From the NCBI RefSeq assembly GCF_000746845.1, contig NZ_KN050846.1:1690963-1754962 (forward strand): DNA of 64,000 nucleotides, written 5' to 3'. The notes under the pieces were generated by a model that made no database searches, had not been told where the DNA came from, and was given only the letters and a program-made list of their open reading frames with translations. Each line of letters starts with the position of its first letter. Position 1 is the stretch's first letter. The stretch is from Altibacter lentus (lineage in GTDB: Bacteria > Bacteroidota > Bacteroidia > Flavobacteriales > Flavobacteriaceae). The position numbers were made by a program, and so were the translations under genes. Shown one piece after another: positions 34,554 to 42,582 of the stretch.

Positions 34554-35177
34554 TTATTGTCCTTGCTTCTTTGGTTGCGCTTCAGACAGTTTCATAGGGA
34601 ACATTTGTTGTATATTCTCTAGTTTTTCCTGCACAGCCTCTTCATCTCCTTGAAAACTTCCTTCGTCGATTGCTTTCTTAACCTCGGTAAATTTCCAACC
34701 GTAAAGACGCTGCGATTCTCTGTCTCTTAAAAAATTATATGCCGCTACCAATTCATTCTGAACAGCGATATACATCTTATAGGAGGTCAATCGGTCATTT
34801 TGAACGGAGATAACTGCCTTATCAGGATTGTCTGAGGACGCAGGATCTCGCTGTCCTTTACAGTAACTGCAATACAAAGGATCTCCTGCCGGTGCACCAC
34901 CGTTGTCCAAAAAGGCGATAGCTGCCTGTCGGAGGTCTTTAAGGTCCATTAATTCTTCCTCAACAAGCAATTGATCGCTCTTGTTCACATTCACTACAAA
35001 CAAGTTCTTTTGCTTGATGATAACATCTTCCGGCTCCACTTCTTCCATGGGTGGCAACTGTCTCGCAATCCCCTTGTCTTTTTCAATGGTGGTTGTCACC
35101 AGGAAAAAAATAAGTAGTAGGAAAGCGATGTCTGCCATAGACCCCGCATTGACTTCGGGTGTTGCTCTTCTTGCCAT
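34554..35177 (-). CDS. ExbD/TolR family protein with CxxC-containing periplasmic insertion (first copy)
   Basis: This is a 207-residue ExbD relative. The N-terminal ARRATPEVNAGSMADIAFLLLIFFLV segment contains the TM helix with the proton-carrying Asp (MADIAFLLL). The periplasmic part is about 50 residues longer than the second copy and carries YCSYCKGQRDPASS, a CxxC pair. It also holds a helical stretch rich in charged residues (ELVAAYNFLRDRESQRLYGW). The cysteines could form a disulfide outside the cytoplasm. Its start overlaps the previous stop by one base. Confidence 0.92.
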   Translation of the reverse strand: MARRATPEVNAGSMADIAFLLLIFFLVTTTIEKDKGIARQLPPMEEVEPEDVIIKQKNLFVVNVNKSDQLLVEEELMDLKDLRQAAIAFLDNGGAPAGDPLYCSYCKGQRDPASSDNPDKAVISVQNDRLTSYKMYIAVQNELVAAYNFLRDRESQRLYGWKFTEVKKAIDEGSFQGDEEAVQEKLENIQQMFPMKLSEAQPKKQGQ

Positions 35178-35602
35178 TATTTTGAAACTTTTTTGATTCC
35201 GCTAAAGATCATTGCACCAACAGCTAACACAGCCATGATGTAAAAGACATACAGTCCAGTAGATACCCATTTCGAACCACTGGCTGAAAGCATTTGACCA
35301 TCTTTAAGTTCTGTCTCGGTGCCATCGGCAAGGACATAAGAAATAATAACGATCAAAAGAAAAGCTCCAATGGAGATAAGTGTGTTTTTCACGTTACCTG
35401 AAAAGACACCCTTAAGTACGAATACCAGAACAAACGCCAGTGTTATCGCTAAGGTAATATACGCAATGTATAAATATCCGTCTACACCCTCACCCGTTTG
35501 AGTCACCACATCTCCTCCTTTTGAAAGGATCATGGCTAGAAACACGATACCGGCCAGACTTAGCAGTATTGCTACTATTTTTAAAATTTTATGTAAACCC
35601 AT
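35177..35602 (-). CDS. Four-TM membrane protein of the exbB-exbD operon
   Basis: The product has 141 residues with about four hydrophobic segments (8-27, 46-66, 74-93 and 117-135) and short loops. There are no catalytic motifs. It lies between exbB and the first exbD, 17 bp after the former and overlapping the latter, so it is probably an accessory subunit of the same complex. Similar proteins occur at this position in other Flavobacteriaceae; the role is unknown. Confidence 0.8.
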   Translation of the reverse strand: MGLHKILKIVAILLSLAGIVFLAMILSKGGDVVTQTGEGVDGYLYIAYITLAITLAFVLVFVLKGVFSGNVKNTLISIGAFLLIVIISYVLADGTETELKDGQMLSASGSKWVSTGLYVFYIMAVLAVGAMIFSGIKKVSK

Positions 35603-35619
35603 TCTATTGGTTTTTATAA

Positions 35620-36426
35620 TTATCTTTTGTTTTTGTAGTCTACGAGCATATCTATCAAGGTGATAGATGCATCTTCCATACTGTTCACAATACTATCGAT
35701 CTTTGCAATAATATAGTTGTAGAAGATTTGTAGGATAATAGCAACAATTAGACCAAATACTGTGGTCAATAATGCTACTTTAATACCTCCGGCTACCAAG
35801 GAAGGGTTCATGTCTCCTGCTGCTTCAATCTTATCGAATGCTAAGATCATACCAATTACCGTACCCATGAAACCAAGCATAGGCGCCAAGGCAATAAACA
35901 AGGAGATCCAAGAAACGTTCTTTTCCAATTGACCCATTTGTACTCCTCCATATGCAATTACCGCCTTTTCGGCAGCATCGATACTCTCGTCTGCGCGATC
36001 TAATCCTTGGTAGTAAATAGAAGCAACCGGCCCTTTTGTATTTCTACAAACTTCCTTCGCCGCTTCGATTCCACCGCTGTTAAGAGCATCTTCAACGTTC
36101 TCGGCTAATTTTTGAGTGTTGGTGGTAGAAAGATTTAAATAGATGATTCTCTCGATAGCAATTGCCAACCCTAGAATTAAACAAAGAAGAACGATTCCCA
36201 TAAATTCCGGGCCTCCTTCAATAAAACGTTGTTTCAATTCCTGATGCCATCCTAAAGACTCTTCGGAAGCTGCCGCTGCTTCTTCCTCCTGAATAATAGT
36301 TACAGTGGCCGCCGTTACCAAGCTCTGTACATTAGTAGGCAGAGTTTGTGCAGCTGTTGCATTTGCGTTCATGGATCCCGCAAAAACGAATGCAGAAATC
36401 GCCAAAATAGAAAATAATTTTTTCAT
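35620..36426 (-). CDS. exbB: MotA/TolQ/ExbB proton channel family protein
   Basis: This is a 268-residue ExbB-type subunit of the TonB-energising motor. It begins with a signal-peptide-like segment (MKKLFSILAISAFVFAGSMNANA) and a short Ala/Glu-rich region, then three TM helices. The conserved core is intact: FMGIVLLCLILGLAIAIERIIYL in TM1, LEKNVSWISLFIALAPMLGFMGTVIGMILAF in the TM2 region, and GGIKVALLTTVFGLIVAIILQIFYNYI in TM3 with the channel-lining Thr residues. It starts the operon with the four-TM protein and two ExbD proteins and can power SusC-type transporters such as the one at 56504. Confidence 0.93.
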   Translation of the reverse strand: MKKLFSILAISAFVFAGSMNANATAAQTLPTNVQSLVTAATVTIIQEEEAAAASEESLGWHQELKQRFIEGGPEFMGIVLLCLILGLAIAIERIIYLNLSTTNTQKLAENVEDALNSGGIEAAKEVCRNTKGPVASIYYQGLDRADESIDAAEKAVIAYGGVQMGQLEKNVSWISLFIALAPMLGFMGTVIGMILAFDKIEAAGDMNPSLVAGGIKVALLTTVFGLIVAIILQIFYNYIIAKIDSIVNSMEDASITLIDMLVDYKNKR

Positions 36427-36462
36427 TGCTATCGACTTAAAGTTTGATTTTAGTTAAAGGTT

Positions 36463-36494
36463 TAAAGATATAAAATAATTTAGTTAATCTCCAA
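36463..36494 (-). promoter_or_regulatory. Promoter of the exbB operon
   Basis: On the minus strand TTGG (36491-36494) and TATCTTTA (36463-36470) are 20 nt apart, a good Bacteroidota promoter, about 36 nt before the exbB start. Confidence 0.65.
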
Positions 36495-36746
36495 GAATAA
36501 AATTTGTTCTACGCCCGTAATCACTATAATTTCGAGGTAATGCCTTCAATATAAGTTGAAACGTAATCTAAAGAGACAAAGTACACTAATTTTGTCGTTT
36601 TTACTCCTAATTTTAGGCTAATTTCTTTAGGCGCGCTCTTACACGAAGTTCAAGCTGTCACATTTTAAAGAGCTAACCCACGTTTCAAGATGCATGACGC
36701 ATTGTTTTTTAGCGCTTTCTATTTGAAATATAGACATCCTAATACT
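36495..36746. other. Noncoding stretch upstream of the tandem repeats
   Basis: This AT-rich 250 bp between the exbB promoter and the tandem repeats shows no convincing gene. The only structure noted is a small inverted repeat CCTAA / TTAGG near 36606-36617. Confidence 0.5.
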
Positions 36747-37052
36747 GAGCATCCGCTGTGCGGCTTTCATTTGCTCGTGCAAAAATTTGCTGAAGCAAGC
36801 TTCGATGGGAGTATCGCTTCGCCTTCGGCGAACCGATGATCCCAAATTAAAATGCTGGCAATACATTAATGAGCATCCGCTGCGCGGCTTTCATTTGCTC
36901 GTGCAAAAATTTGCTGAAGCAAGCTTCGATGGGAGTATCGCTTCGCTTTCGGCGAACCGATGATCCCAAATTAAAATGCTGGCAATACATTAATGAGCAT
37001 CCGCTGCGCGGCTTTCATTTGCTCGTGCAAAAATTTGCTGAAGCAAGCTTCG
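36747..37052. repeat. 124-bp tandem repeat, two full copies and a 58-bp third copy
   Basis: Units begin at 36747, 36871 and 36995 (GAGCATCCGCTG...), exactly 124 bp apart. The first two units differ at only about two positions (TGTG/TGCG, GCCTTC/GCTTTC) over the stretch compared. The third stops after CAAGCTTCGA, 30 bp from the tRNA-Ser 3' end. Each unit contains several nested inverted repeats: GGGA/TCCC, ATCG/CGAT and TTCGC/GCGAA arms of one long hairpin (36807-36843 and 36931-36967), CCGC/GCGG within GAGCA/TGCTC, and TTGC/GCAA. No protein is supported. Confidence 0.9.
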
Positions 37053-37081
37053 ACAAATTTTCTTACTCGCAAATGTATTCG

Positions 37082-37169
37082 CAGAGAGGAAGGGATTCGA
37101 ACCCTCGATACGCTTTTGGCGTATACACACTTTCCAGGCGTGCGCCTTCGACCACTCGGCCACCTCTCT
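37082..37169 (-). tRNA. tRNA-Ser (anticodon GGA)
   Basis: The 88-nt minus-strand sequence folds as a class II tRNA. The acceptor stem AGAGAGG / CCTCTCT is perfect and the discriminator is G. The D-arm has GCCGAGTGG, the anticodon loop reads CTGGAAA with GGA, a long variable arm contains TATACGC / GCGTAT, and the T-arm has GGGTTCGAATCCC. CCA is not encoded. It reads UCC and UCU serine codons. It is followed on its 3' side by the 124-bp tandem repeats. Confidence 0.96.
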
Positions 37170-37251
37170 ATTTCCTTCATTTGACGGTCTCGCCAAAGGG
37201 GTGGCAAATAACAAAAAAAAACGGGTCAAAACAACTATTTCGACTGTTAAT

Positions 37252-38280
37252 TTATATCATTTCACCCCGCAAGGAAGTTTCAAAAATTGTTTTGAAACTC
37301 TTAGGAGAAACCTTCTGACCTAACAGATACATCAACTTTGCTATCGCAGCTTCGGTCGTGCAATCTTTCGCAGAAATAACTCCCATCCTTTTAAGTTCGA
37401 TACTTGTTTCATACATGCCCATGGCCACACTTCCACCCGAACACTGTGTTACATTTATTACAGGAATCCCCTTTGCGATCAAACGCTTCAATGCGCTAAT
37501 GAACCATTGTTCGTTAGTAACGTTACCGCTACCGTAGGTCTCGAGCACAAGTCCTTTTATTTCAGGATAACTAAACAGGTGTGAAATCGTCGTTTCATCA
37601 ATGCCCGGGAACATCTTTACCAAAAGGATGTTCGATTCCATCGCTTTATGAACACGTAATTTCTTTCTTCTATTGGGCCGGTATAATGCTTCATTATTAA
37701 TAACAAGGTTTACCCCGCTTTCAATCAGTGCAGGATAGTTTAAGGATGCAAAAGCTTCAAAATGTTCGGCATTGATCTTGGTTGTTCTGTTAGCACGGTA
37801 TAATTTATATTCAAAATAAAGGCATACCTCAGCGATCTTAGAATGGCCCTTCTCACGCAACGCTGCGATTTGAATGGATGTAATTAGATTCTCCTTTGCG
37901 TCTGTGCGCAAATCTCCAATAGGCAACTGAGAACCCGTAAAGACAACCGGCTTGCTCAAATTCTCTAACATGAAACTAAGTGCAGATGCGGTGTACGACA
38001 TGGTGTCACTTCCGTGTAAGACTACAAAACCATCAAAATCCTCATAGCGTTCCTCAATGATCGTGGCAATATCTGCCCAATAGCCGGGATTCATATTGGA
38101 GCTGTCTATGGGCTGCTTGAAACTTGTTGTTGCAATGGTACAGTCCAGCAGTTTTAATTCGGGGATGTGTTTTAAAAGGTCTTTGAAATTAAAGTTGCGT
38201 AAGGTACCGGTTTCAAAATCCTTGATCATTCCAATGGTTCCGCCCGTATATATTAGGAGTATGTTCGCTTTGGTATCCAT
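37252..38280 (-). CDS. ansA: Type I L-asparaginase
   Basis: AnsA hydrolyses asparagine to aspartate and ammonia. The 342-residue protein has both Thr motifs of bacterial asparaginases: LLIYTGGTIGM with the nucleophile Thr12, and VVLHGSDTMSYTASALSF. FTGSQLPIGDLRTDAKENL and VITQCSGGSVAMGMYET-like segments complete the fold. No signal peptide is present, so it is cytoplasmic (type I). It lies 24 bp downstream of tatD on the same strand and is probably co-transcribed. It is unrelated in fold to the two Ntn-type enzymes in this window. Confidence 0.94.
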   Translation of the reverse strand: MDTKANILLIYTGGTIGMIKDFETGTLRNFNFKDLLKHIPELKLLDCTIATTSFKQPIDSSNMNPGYWADIATIIEERYEDFDGFVVLHGSDTMSYTASALSFMLENLSKPVVFTGSQLPIGDLRTDAKENLITSIQIAALREKGHSKIAEVCLYFEYKLYRANRTTKINAEHFEAFASLNYPALIESGVNLVINNEALYRPNRRKKLRVHKAMESNILLVKMFPGIDETTISHLFSYPEIKGLVLETYGSGNVTNEQWFISALKRLIAKGIPVINVTQCSGGSVAMGMYETSIELKRMGVISAKDCTTEAAIAKLMYLLGQKVSPKSFKTIFETSLRGEMI

Positions 38281-38304
38281 AGGCTAGTAAACTGTTATAT
38301 TCTT

Positions 38305-39069
38305 TTATATTCCGAAGACTTCTTTCGAATTGGCTGTTGTAACGGCTGCGACCTCTGCTTCAGAACATTGGTAGAGCGCTGCCACTTTCTTACATATTAA
38401 TGAAAGATAGCTGCTTTCGTTGCGTTTTCCTCTGTGTGGTGCCGGCGCCAGATACGGGGCATCTGTTTCTAATACGATGTGTTTTAGATCGATCTGATTC
38501 AAGAACGTATCTACTTTACCATTCTTAAAGGTAACAACGCCTCCTATTCCTAGCTTCATATTATAAGAGATCGCTTGATGGGCTTGCTTTAAAGTCCCTG
38601 TAAAGCAGTGAAAAATTCCGAACAAATCATCATCCTTCTCTGTTTCCAAGACTTCAAAGATCTCGTCGAATGCCTCTCTGCAATGGATCACAATGGGGAG
38701 CTTGTATTTTTTGGCGAGCTGTATTTGATGCCGAAAAGCTTTTTTTTGAAGTTCTAGTGTAGAGGTATCCCAATACAAGTCTATTCCAATTTCCCCTACG
38801 GCATAGAACCTCCTTTTTTGGAACTGGGCTTCGACATGACGAAGTTCCGCTGCTACATCTTCCTTCACCGAAGTAGGGTGCAGCCCCATCATTAAGAACA
38901 CCGTTTCGGGGTGATTCTGCTCCAAAGTATACATCGCTTCGGTATATGTGCTATCGATGGCCGGTATAAAAAACCTTTTCACACCTGCACCAATGGCACG
39001 CTCCATCATTGCATCACGGTCTTCTTGGAAAGCCTCACTATATAAATGAGTGTGGGTATCTGTCAACAT
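38305..39069 (-). CDS. TatD family metal-dependent hydrolase (DNase)
   Basis: The start at 39069 gives MLTDTHTHLYSEAF and 254 residues, matching TatD proteins. A longer frame would run across the divergent promoter. Metal ligands appear as the HxH pair (His6, His8), GEIGIDLYWD, PIVIHCREAFDE, FHCFTGTLKQA and LETDAPYLAP. TatD enzymes are Mg-dependent 3'-5' exonucleases or phosphoesterases. The gene is the first of the tatD-ansA pair. Confidence 0.93.
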   Translation of the reverse strand: MLTDTHTHLYSEAFQEDRDAMMERAIGAGVKRFFIPAIDSTYTEAMYTLEQNHPETVFLMMGLHPTSVKEDVAAELRHVEAQFQKRRFYAVGEIGIDLYWDTSTLELQKKAFRHQIQLAKKYKLPIVIHCREAFDEIFEVLETEKDDDLFGIFHCFTGTLKQAHQAISYNMKLGIGGVVTFKNGKVDTFLNQIDLKHIVLETDAPYLAPAPHRGKRNESSYLSLICKKVAALYQCSEAEVAAVTTANSKEVFGI

Positions 39070-39070
39070 G

Positions 39071-39104
39071 TTGGCAAAGCTAACTATTTTGTTCCCTATC
39101 TTTG
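39071..39104 (+). promoter_or_regulatory. Promoter of the retropepsin-like gene
   Basis: TTGG (39071-39074) and TATCTTTG (39097-39104) are 22 nt apart. Transcription should begin near 39110, only about 9 nt before the ATG at 39119. Confidence 0.6.
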
Positions 39105-39118
39105 AAAAAAATTGTGGA

Positions 39119-39553
39119 ATGCAGCTAAGAAATTTATTAGAAACCAAAGGTTTTTACAGAGTTCCTTTGAAAAAACTGAAATCGGGACATTATTGCTTTC
39201 AAGTTCAAATTAATAAAAATTCGGGGGTCTTTATTCTGGACAGTGGGGCTTCCACAAGCTGTATTGGTTTTGAGAGTATCGATTACTTTCAACTAAATAA
39301 TGAAGAAAGTGATGTAACGGCAGCCGGAGCAGGTGCCGTTAATATGAAGACTGAAGTGGCACGTAACAATCATATAATCATTGGCCTTTGGTCTACAAAG
39401 AAGGTGGATTTTGTATTGTTCGACCTCTCTCATGTAAACGAAGCCCTGCGACAAGTGGAGGAAGGGCCGGTTCATGGGATTATAGGTGCCGATTTTTTAA
39501 AAGATGCTAGAGCAGTGATCGATTATGGTCGAAATTGTCTGTATGTCAAGTAG
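39119..39553 (+). CDS. Small retropepsin-like aspartic protease family protein
   Basis: The start at 39119 yields 144 residues; upstream in-frame ATGs lie in the divergent promoter. The clan AA active-site motif is FILDSGASTSCIG with catalytic Asp41, followed by a flap-region GAGAVNMKTEVARNNHIIIG and the second hydrophobic-Gly motif GIIGADFLKDARAVIDY. The length fits one retropepsin lobe, so it would need to dimerise. No signal peptide or TM segment is visible, which suggests a cytoplasmic protein. The natural target is unknown. It lies upstream of the sensor kinase gene but is separated by 74 bp. Confidence 0.82.
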   Translation: MQLRNLLETKGFYRVPLKKLKSGHYCFQVQINKNSGVFILDSGASTSCIGFESIDYFQLNNEESDVTAAGAGAVNMKTEVARNNHIIIGLWSTKKVDFVLFDLSHVNEALRQVEEGPVHGIIGADFLKDARAVIDYGRNCLYVK

Positions 39554-39627
39554 AAAAAGCGTAATATTAACAGTTTACTTTAAAAAAACTTGTTACTTTT
39601 AAATATTACCTAACGACCTAACGAATT

Positions 39628-41646
39628 TTGATTAAACTCCTGGCTCTTCTCGTCATTAGCTTTTTATACCCTTATTTGGGGTATTCGCAGGATATTGGGT
39701 ATTACCAAAAGGCTGCGGATACAGCAAGTGACCCCCTAATAAAACTGGAAATGCTGGATTCGGTTATTATAAATTCATTTCGCAGAAAAGACGACGACAA
39801 TTTTGTACAATACAGTCTGGAATATATAGATCTGGCGAAGGATCTCGACAGTATCGAGCAGGCCGCTCGCAAGGCCATGAACCTGCAATTCATTTTAACC
39901 AATAAAAAAAATAAGCCCAGGAAAGCCGTTTCAGTTATCAATGGTGTCTTGGCTCATAAGTATAAAATTAAAGATAGTTTTTTGTTGGGAGGGTTGTATC
40001 TTAAAAGAGGTGGTGCCAACTACCGTATAGACCTTAAAGAGGCGATCGAAGACTACACCCTGGCTTTAGAAAATTTCTCCAAAGAAGACGACTCTATTTA
40101 TGTGGCAGACGCGTATCTCTTTAGAGGGCAGGCGTATTCCAACTTGGGAAATTTTGTTCCGGCAGGAGAAAGCTATAGAAAAGCATACGATTATTACGAG
40201 GCACTAAAGGATTATCCCTATATGGTACATGCACAGCAGGGGATTATTACCATGTTCAGCATGAACGGATTCTATGAGAAAGCCCTTGAAGAGCGTGAAA
40301 ACATCATTAAAAAACTTCAGGACCTTCAACTCAACGATTATATCGCTTTAGAATATTACAATCAGGCCCTCGATTTTAAGAAGATGGGAGAGAAAGAGCT
40401 TCAGCTGGAATACCTCAACAAAGCGGTTGCCATTTTAGACCAATCTTCTTCCGAAGAACGTGATCTTCTTCAATCAATTTATGTTCATGCAAAACTAGTA
40501 GAGTATTACGCCACCGAGAAAGACATTGAAAAAGCCACCGAGCAAATGAGACTCTTGCAAAAGTGGTTTGTTAACATAGACGACCTCAACACTCAGGTTA
40601 GTTTTTACGGAGCGCTGGCTCACTATCATTTTGCCTTGGGAGAGCTGGATGTCGCTCTAAAATACGCAAACCTAAAACTGGCGGGTTCCAAATCCTATAA
40701 TTATATGGACGCGATCCTGGACTCATATAGCTTGTTGGCCAAGATCTATGCCGCAAAAGGAGATTATAAGAAAAGCCTGGAAAGCCGCGATGCGTACACG
40801 TCCATAAGCGATTCTATCTACAACCGAAGCACTGCGAACGCTTTGGCCTATTACCAAACGCTTTACGAAACCGAAAAGAACGAAAAGGAACTGGTTGAAA
40901 AGAACACAAATATTCAGTTATTGGAAAAAGACAATGAGGCCTTTAAAAAAGTCGTCGCCTTTTCAAGTTTGGCCGTACTGCTGCTCTTTGGATTGATCCT
41001 GCTTTTCAGAAATCAACAAAATCTAAAGAACAACAAAGACCTTCAGGAAAAATTCAGCCAGAAATTATTGGTCTCTCAGGAAGAAGAACGAAAAAGAATT
41101 TCTAAAGACCTGCACGACGGTCTTGGGCAGCGCCTGCTCCTGTTAAAGAACAAGGTTGTTTCCAATGGTGATGACGATACCAAAAAAATGGTCGACAGTG
41201 CCATTGATGAAGTGCGTACTATATCCCGGGATCTACATCCCTTCCAGCTTCAGGAGATGGGGATCACCAAGGCAATTCAGCATACACTCACCCAGATCGA
41301 TGAGAACACCACGCTTTTTATCTCTTCGGAAATAGATAATATAGACAACTTGTTTACCCCAGAACAAGAGGTGAACATATACCGGATCGTACAGGAGAGT
41401 TTGAACAATGTGATAAAACATGCCAGAGCTGAAGCGAGTAAGGTTTCCATCAAGAAACTAACCAACAATATTGTTATCTCTATTCGCGATAATGGCATAG
41501 GTTTCGATTTTGCCGAAAAATTTCAAGACACACGCTCACTTGGATTAAAGACATTACTTGAGCGAACCAAATTCTTAAAAGGTCAAATGAAAGTGCAATC
41601 CAAGATCAATGGTGGGACCACTTTAGAGTTTCAATTTCCCGTATAA
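39628..41646 (+). CDS. TPR-containing sensor histidine kinase (HisKA_3)
   Basis: The TTG start at 39628 gives a proper signal peptide (MIKLLALLVISFLYPYLGYSQ); no ATG could supply it. Residues 22 to about 400 form tetratricopeptide-like helical repeats outside the cytoplasm. One TM helix follows (VVAFSSLAVLLLFGLILLF, about 445-465). The kinase domain has the H-box KDLHDGLGQRLLLL with phospho-accepting His496, the N-box VQESLNNVIKHA, and the G-box DNGIGFDF. The 672-residue protein is coupled to the downstream LuxR-type regulator by a 4-base TAATG overlap. TACTTTTA at 39594-39601 is a plausible -7 box. Confidence 0.92.
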   Translation: MIKLLALLVISFLYPYLGYSQDIGYYQKAADTASDPLIKLEMLDSVIINSFRRKDDDNFVQYSLEYIDLAKDLDSIEQAARKAMNLQFILTNKKNKPRKAVSVINGVLAHKYKIKDSFLLGGLYLKRGGANYRIDLKEAIEDYTLALENFSKEDDSIYVADAYLFRGQAYSNLGNFVPAGESYRKAYDYYEALKDYPYMVHAQQGIITMFSMNGFYEKALEERENIIKKLQDLQLNDYIALEYYNQALDFKKMGEKELQLEYLNKAVAILDQSSSEERDLLQSIYVHAKLVEYYATEKDIEKATEQMRLLQKWFVNIDDLNTQVSFYGALAHYHFALGELDVALKYANLKLAGSKSYNYMDAILDSYSLLAKIYAAKGDYKKSLESRDAYTSISDSIYNRSTANALAYYQTLYETEKNEKELVEKNTNIQLLEKDNEAFKKVVAFSSLAVLLLFGLILLFRNQQNLKNNKDLQEKFSQKLLVSQEEERKRISKDLHDGLGQRLLLLKNKVVSNGDDDTKKMVDSAIDEVRTISRDLHPFQLQEMGITKAIQHTLTQIDENTTLFISSEIDNIDNLFTPEQEVNIYRIVQESLNNVIKHARAEASKVSIKKLTNNIVISIRDNGIGFDFAEKFQDTRSLGLKTLLERTKFLKGQMKVQSKINGGTTLEFQFPV

Positions 41647-42278
41647 TGAAAAAGGACACCATCATTATTGCAGACGATCATCCGCTTTTGTTGAAAGGGC
41701 TGAATGATTTTTTGGCGGAAAAAAAGTACAATATAATTGGAAGTGGAAATAACGGGCGCGAAGCGTATAATCTTATCACCAAATTAAGTCCGGACATTGC
41801 CATTTTAGACATTCAAATGCCGTTTATGTCGGGCTTGGAAATTGCACAAAAATGTAAAACGAATTGTTTTGACACAAAGATTATTCTTATCACTCTTCAC
41901 AAAGAGAAGGAATTGTATGAACAGGCTCAAGATCTAAATATCTTTGGTTATGTACTTAAAGAATTTGCGTTGGAAGAAATTGAAACGTGTATTAAAATGG
42001 TTTCTGAAGGCAATCCATTCTTTAGTCCGAAGATAAAGGAACTCTTGGGCGATCACAATGCAGAGAATGAGGCTTTGAAAGACTTGACCCCTTCAGAAAA
42101 AAAGATATTAAAACTAATAGCCAACGACAAAACCAATAAAGAGATCGCCTCCCTTCTTTTTATTTCGTATCGAACCGTCGAGAAACACCGAAGCAATATT
42201 ATCTCAAAACTTGCTTTGGAACATAAGACCAACAGCCTCCTTATTTGGGCAAAAGAGCATCACGATAAGCTTATATAA
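41646..42278 (+). CDS. LuxR family response regulator
   Basis: The 210-residue regulator has a receiver domain (IIIADDHPLLLKGL, phosphorylation site Asp55 in IAILDIQMP, Lys at VLKEFALEEI) and a C-terminal LuxR-type HTH (LTPSEKKILKLIANDKTNKEIASLLFISYRTVEKHRSNI). It overlaps the kinase stop by one base, so kinase and regulator are a cognate pair. A small membrane protein gene follows at 42358. The genes controlled are not evident; no repeated operator was identified. Confidence 0.94.
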   Translation: MKKDTIIIADDHPLLLKGLNDFLAEKKYNIIGSGNNGREAYNLITKLSPDIAILDIQMPFMSGLEIAQKCKTNCFDTKIILITLHKEKELYEQAQDLNIFGYVLKEFALEEIETCIKMVSEGNPFFSPKIKELLGDHNAENEALKDLTPSEKKILKLIANDKTNKEIASLLFISYRTVEKHRSNIISKLALEHKTNSLLIWAKEHHDKLI

Positions 42279-42357
42279 CTGTTGTTTTTCAATTATTTAT
42301 CGAATTTACGTGTTTACACGTATTTCAAATTTGTCAATAATTTCTCACTTTTACCAT

Positions 42358-42495
42358 ATGAAAGATTCGATATTGATAAGCGAAGAAAGACATAAGAAGG
42401 ATCGGAGCAAAAGAGTTGTTGTGGTTCTTCTGGTCATTTTCATCGTCGCCATCGTCTTACTGAACCTTATAAATTATTTTGTTTCTTATAAATAA
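42358..42495 (+). CDS. 45-residue single-pass membrane protein
   Basis: The ATG at 42358 opens a 45-codon frame. It has a charged N-terminus (MKDSILISEERHKKDRSKR) and one hydrophobic segment (VVVVLLVIFIVAIVLLNLI) followed by NYFVSYK, so it should span the inner membrane with its N-terminus inside. It lies 80 bp after the response regulator and before a strong terminator, and may be the last cistron of that operon. No family is recognised; coding is supported only by composition and position. Confidence 0.5.
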   Translation: MKDSILISEERHKKDRSKRVVVVLLVIFIVAIVLLNLINYFVSYK

Positions 42496-42530
42496 GTTTT
42501 TGATTAGAGTTTCAACTAACTAATCTAATG

Positions 42531-42562
42531 AAAAAACCCGGTGCATTTGCATCGGGTTTTTT
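42531..42562. terminator. Strong bidirectional terminator
   Basis: A 14-bp stem pairs AAAAAACCCGGTGC with GCATCGGGTTTTTT (one G-T pair) and has an ATTT loop. It separates the two-component operon from the convergent sucB gene. Confidence 0.9.
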
Positions 42563-42582
42563 ATATAAGGTGTGCCTAATAT

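Noticed and set aside
36747-37052. CRISPR array
   Set aside because: The 124-bp units are contiguous and near-identical with no unique spacers, and no cas gene is present.
36747-37169. Integrative element attachment site at tRNA-Ser
   Set aside because: The repeats do not duplicate the tRNA 3' end, and no integrase or foreign cargo is nearby.
36869-37318. 149-codon open frame across the tandem repeats and tRNA-Ser
   Set aside because: It reads through repeat copies, the antisense of a tRNA and the end of ansA; composition follows the repeats, not a protein.
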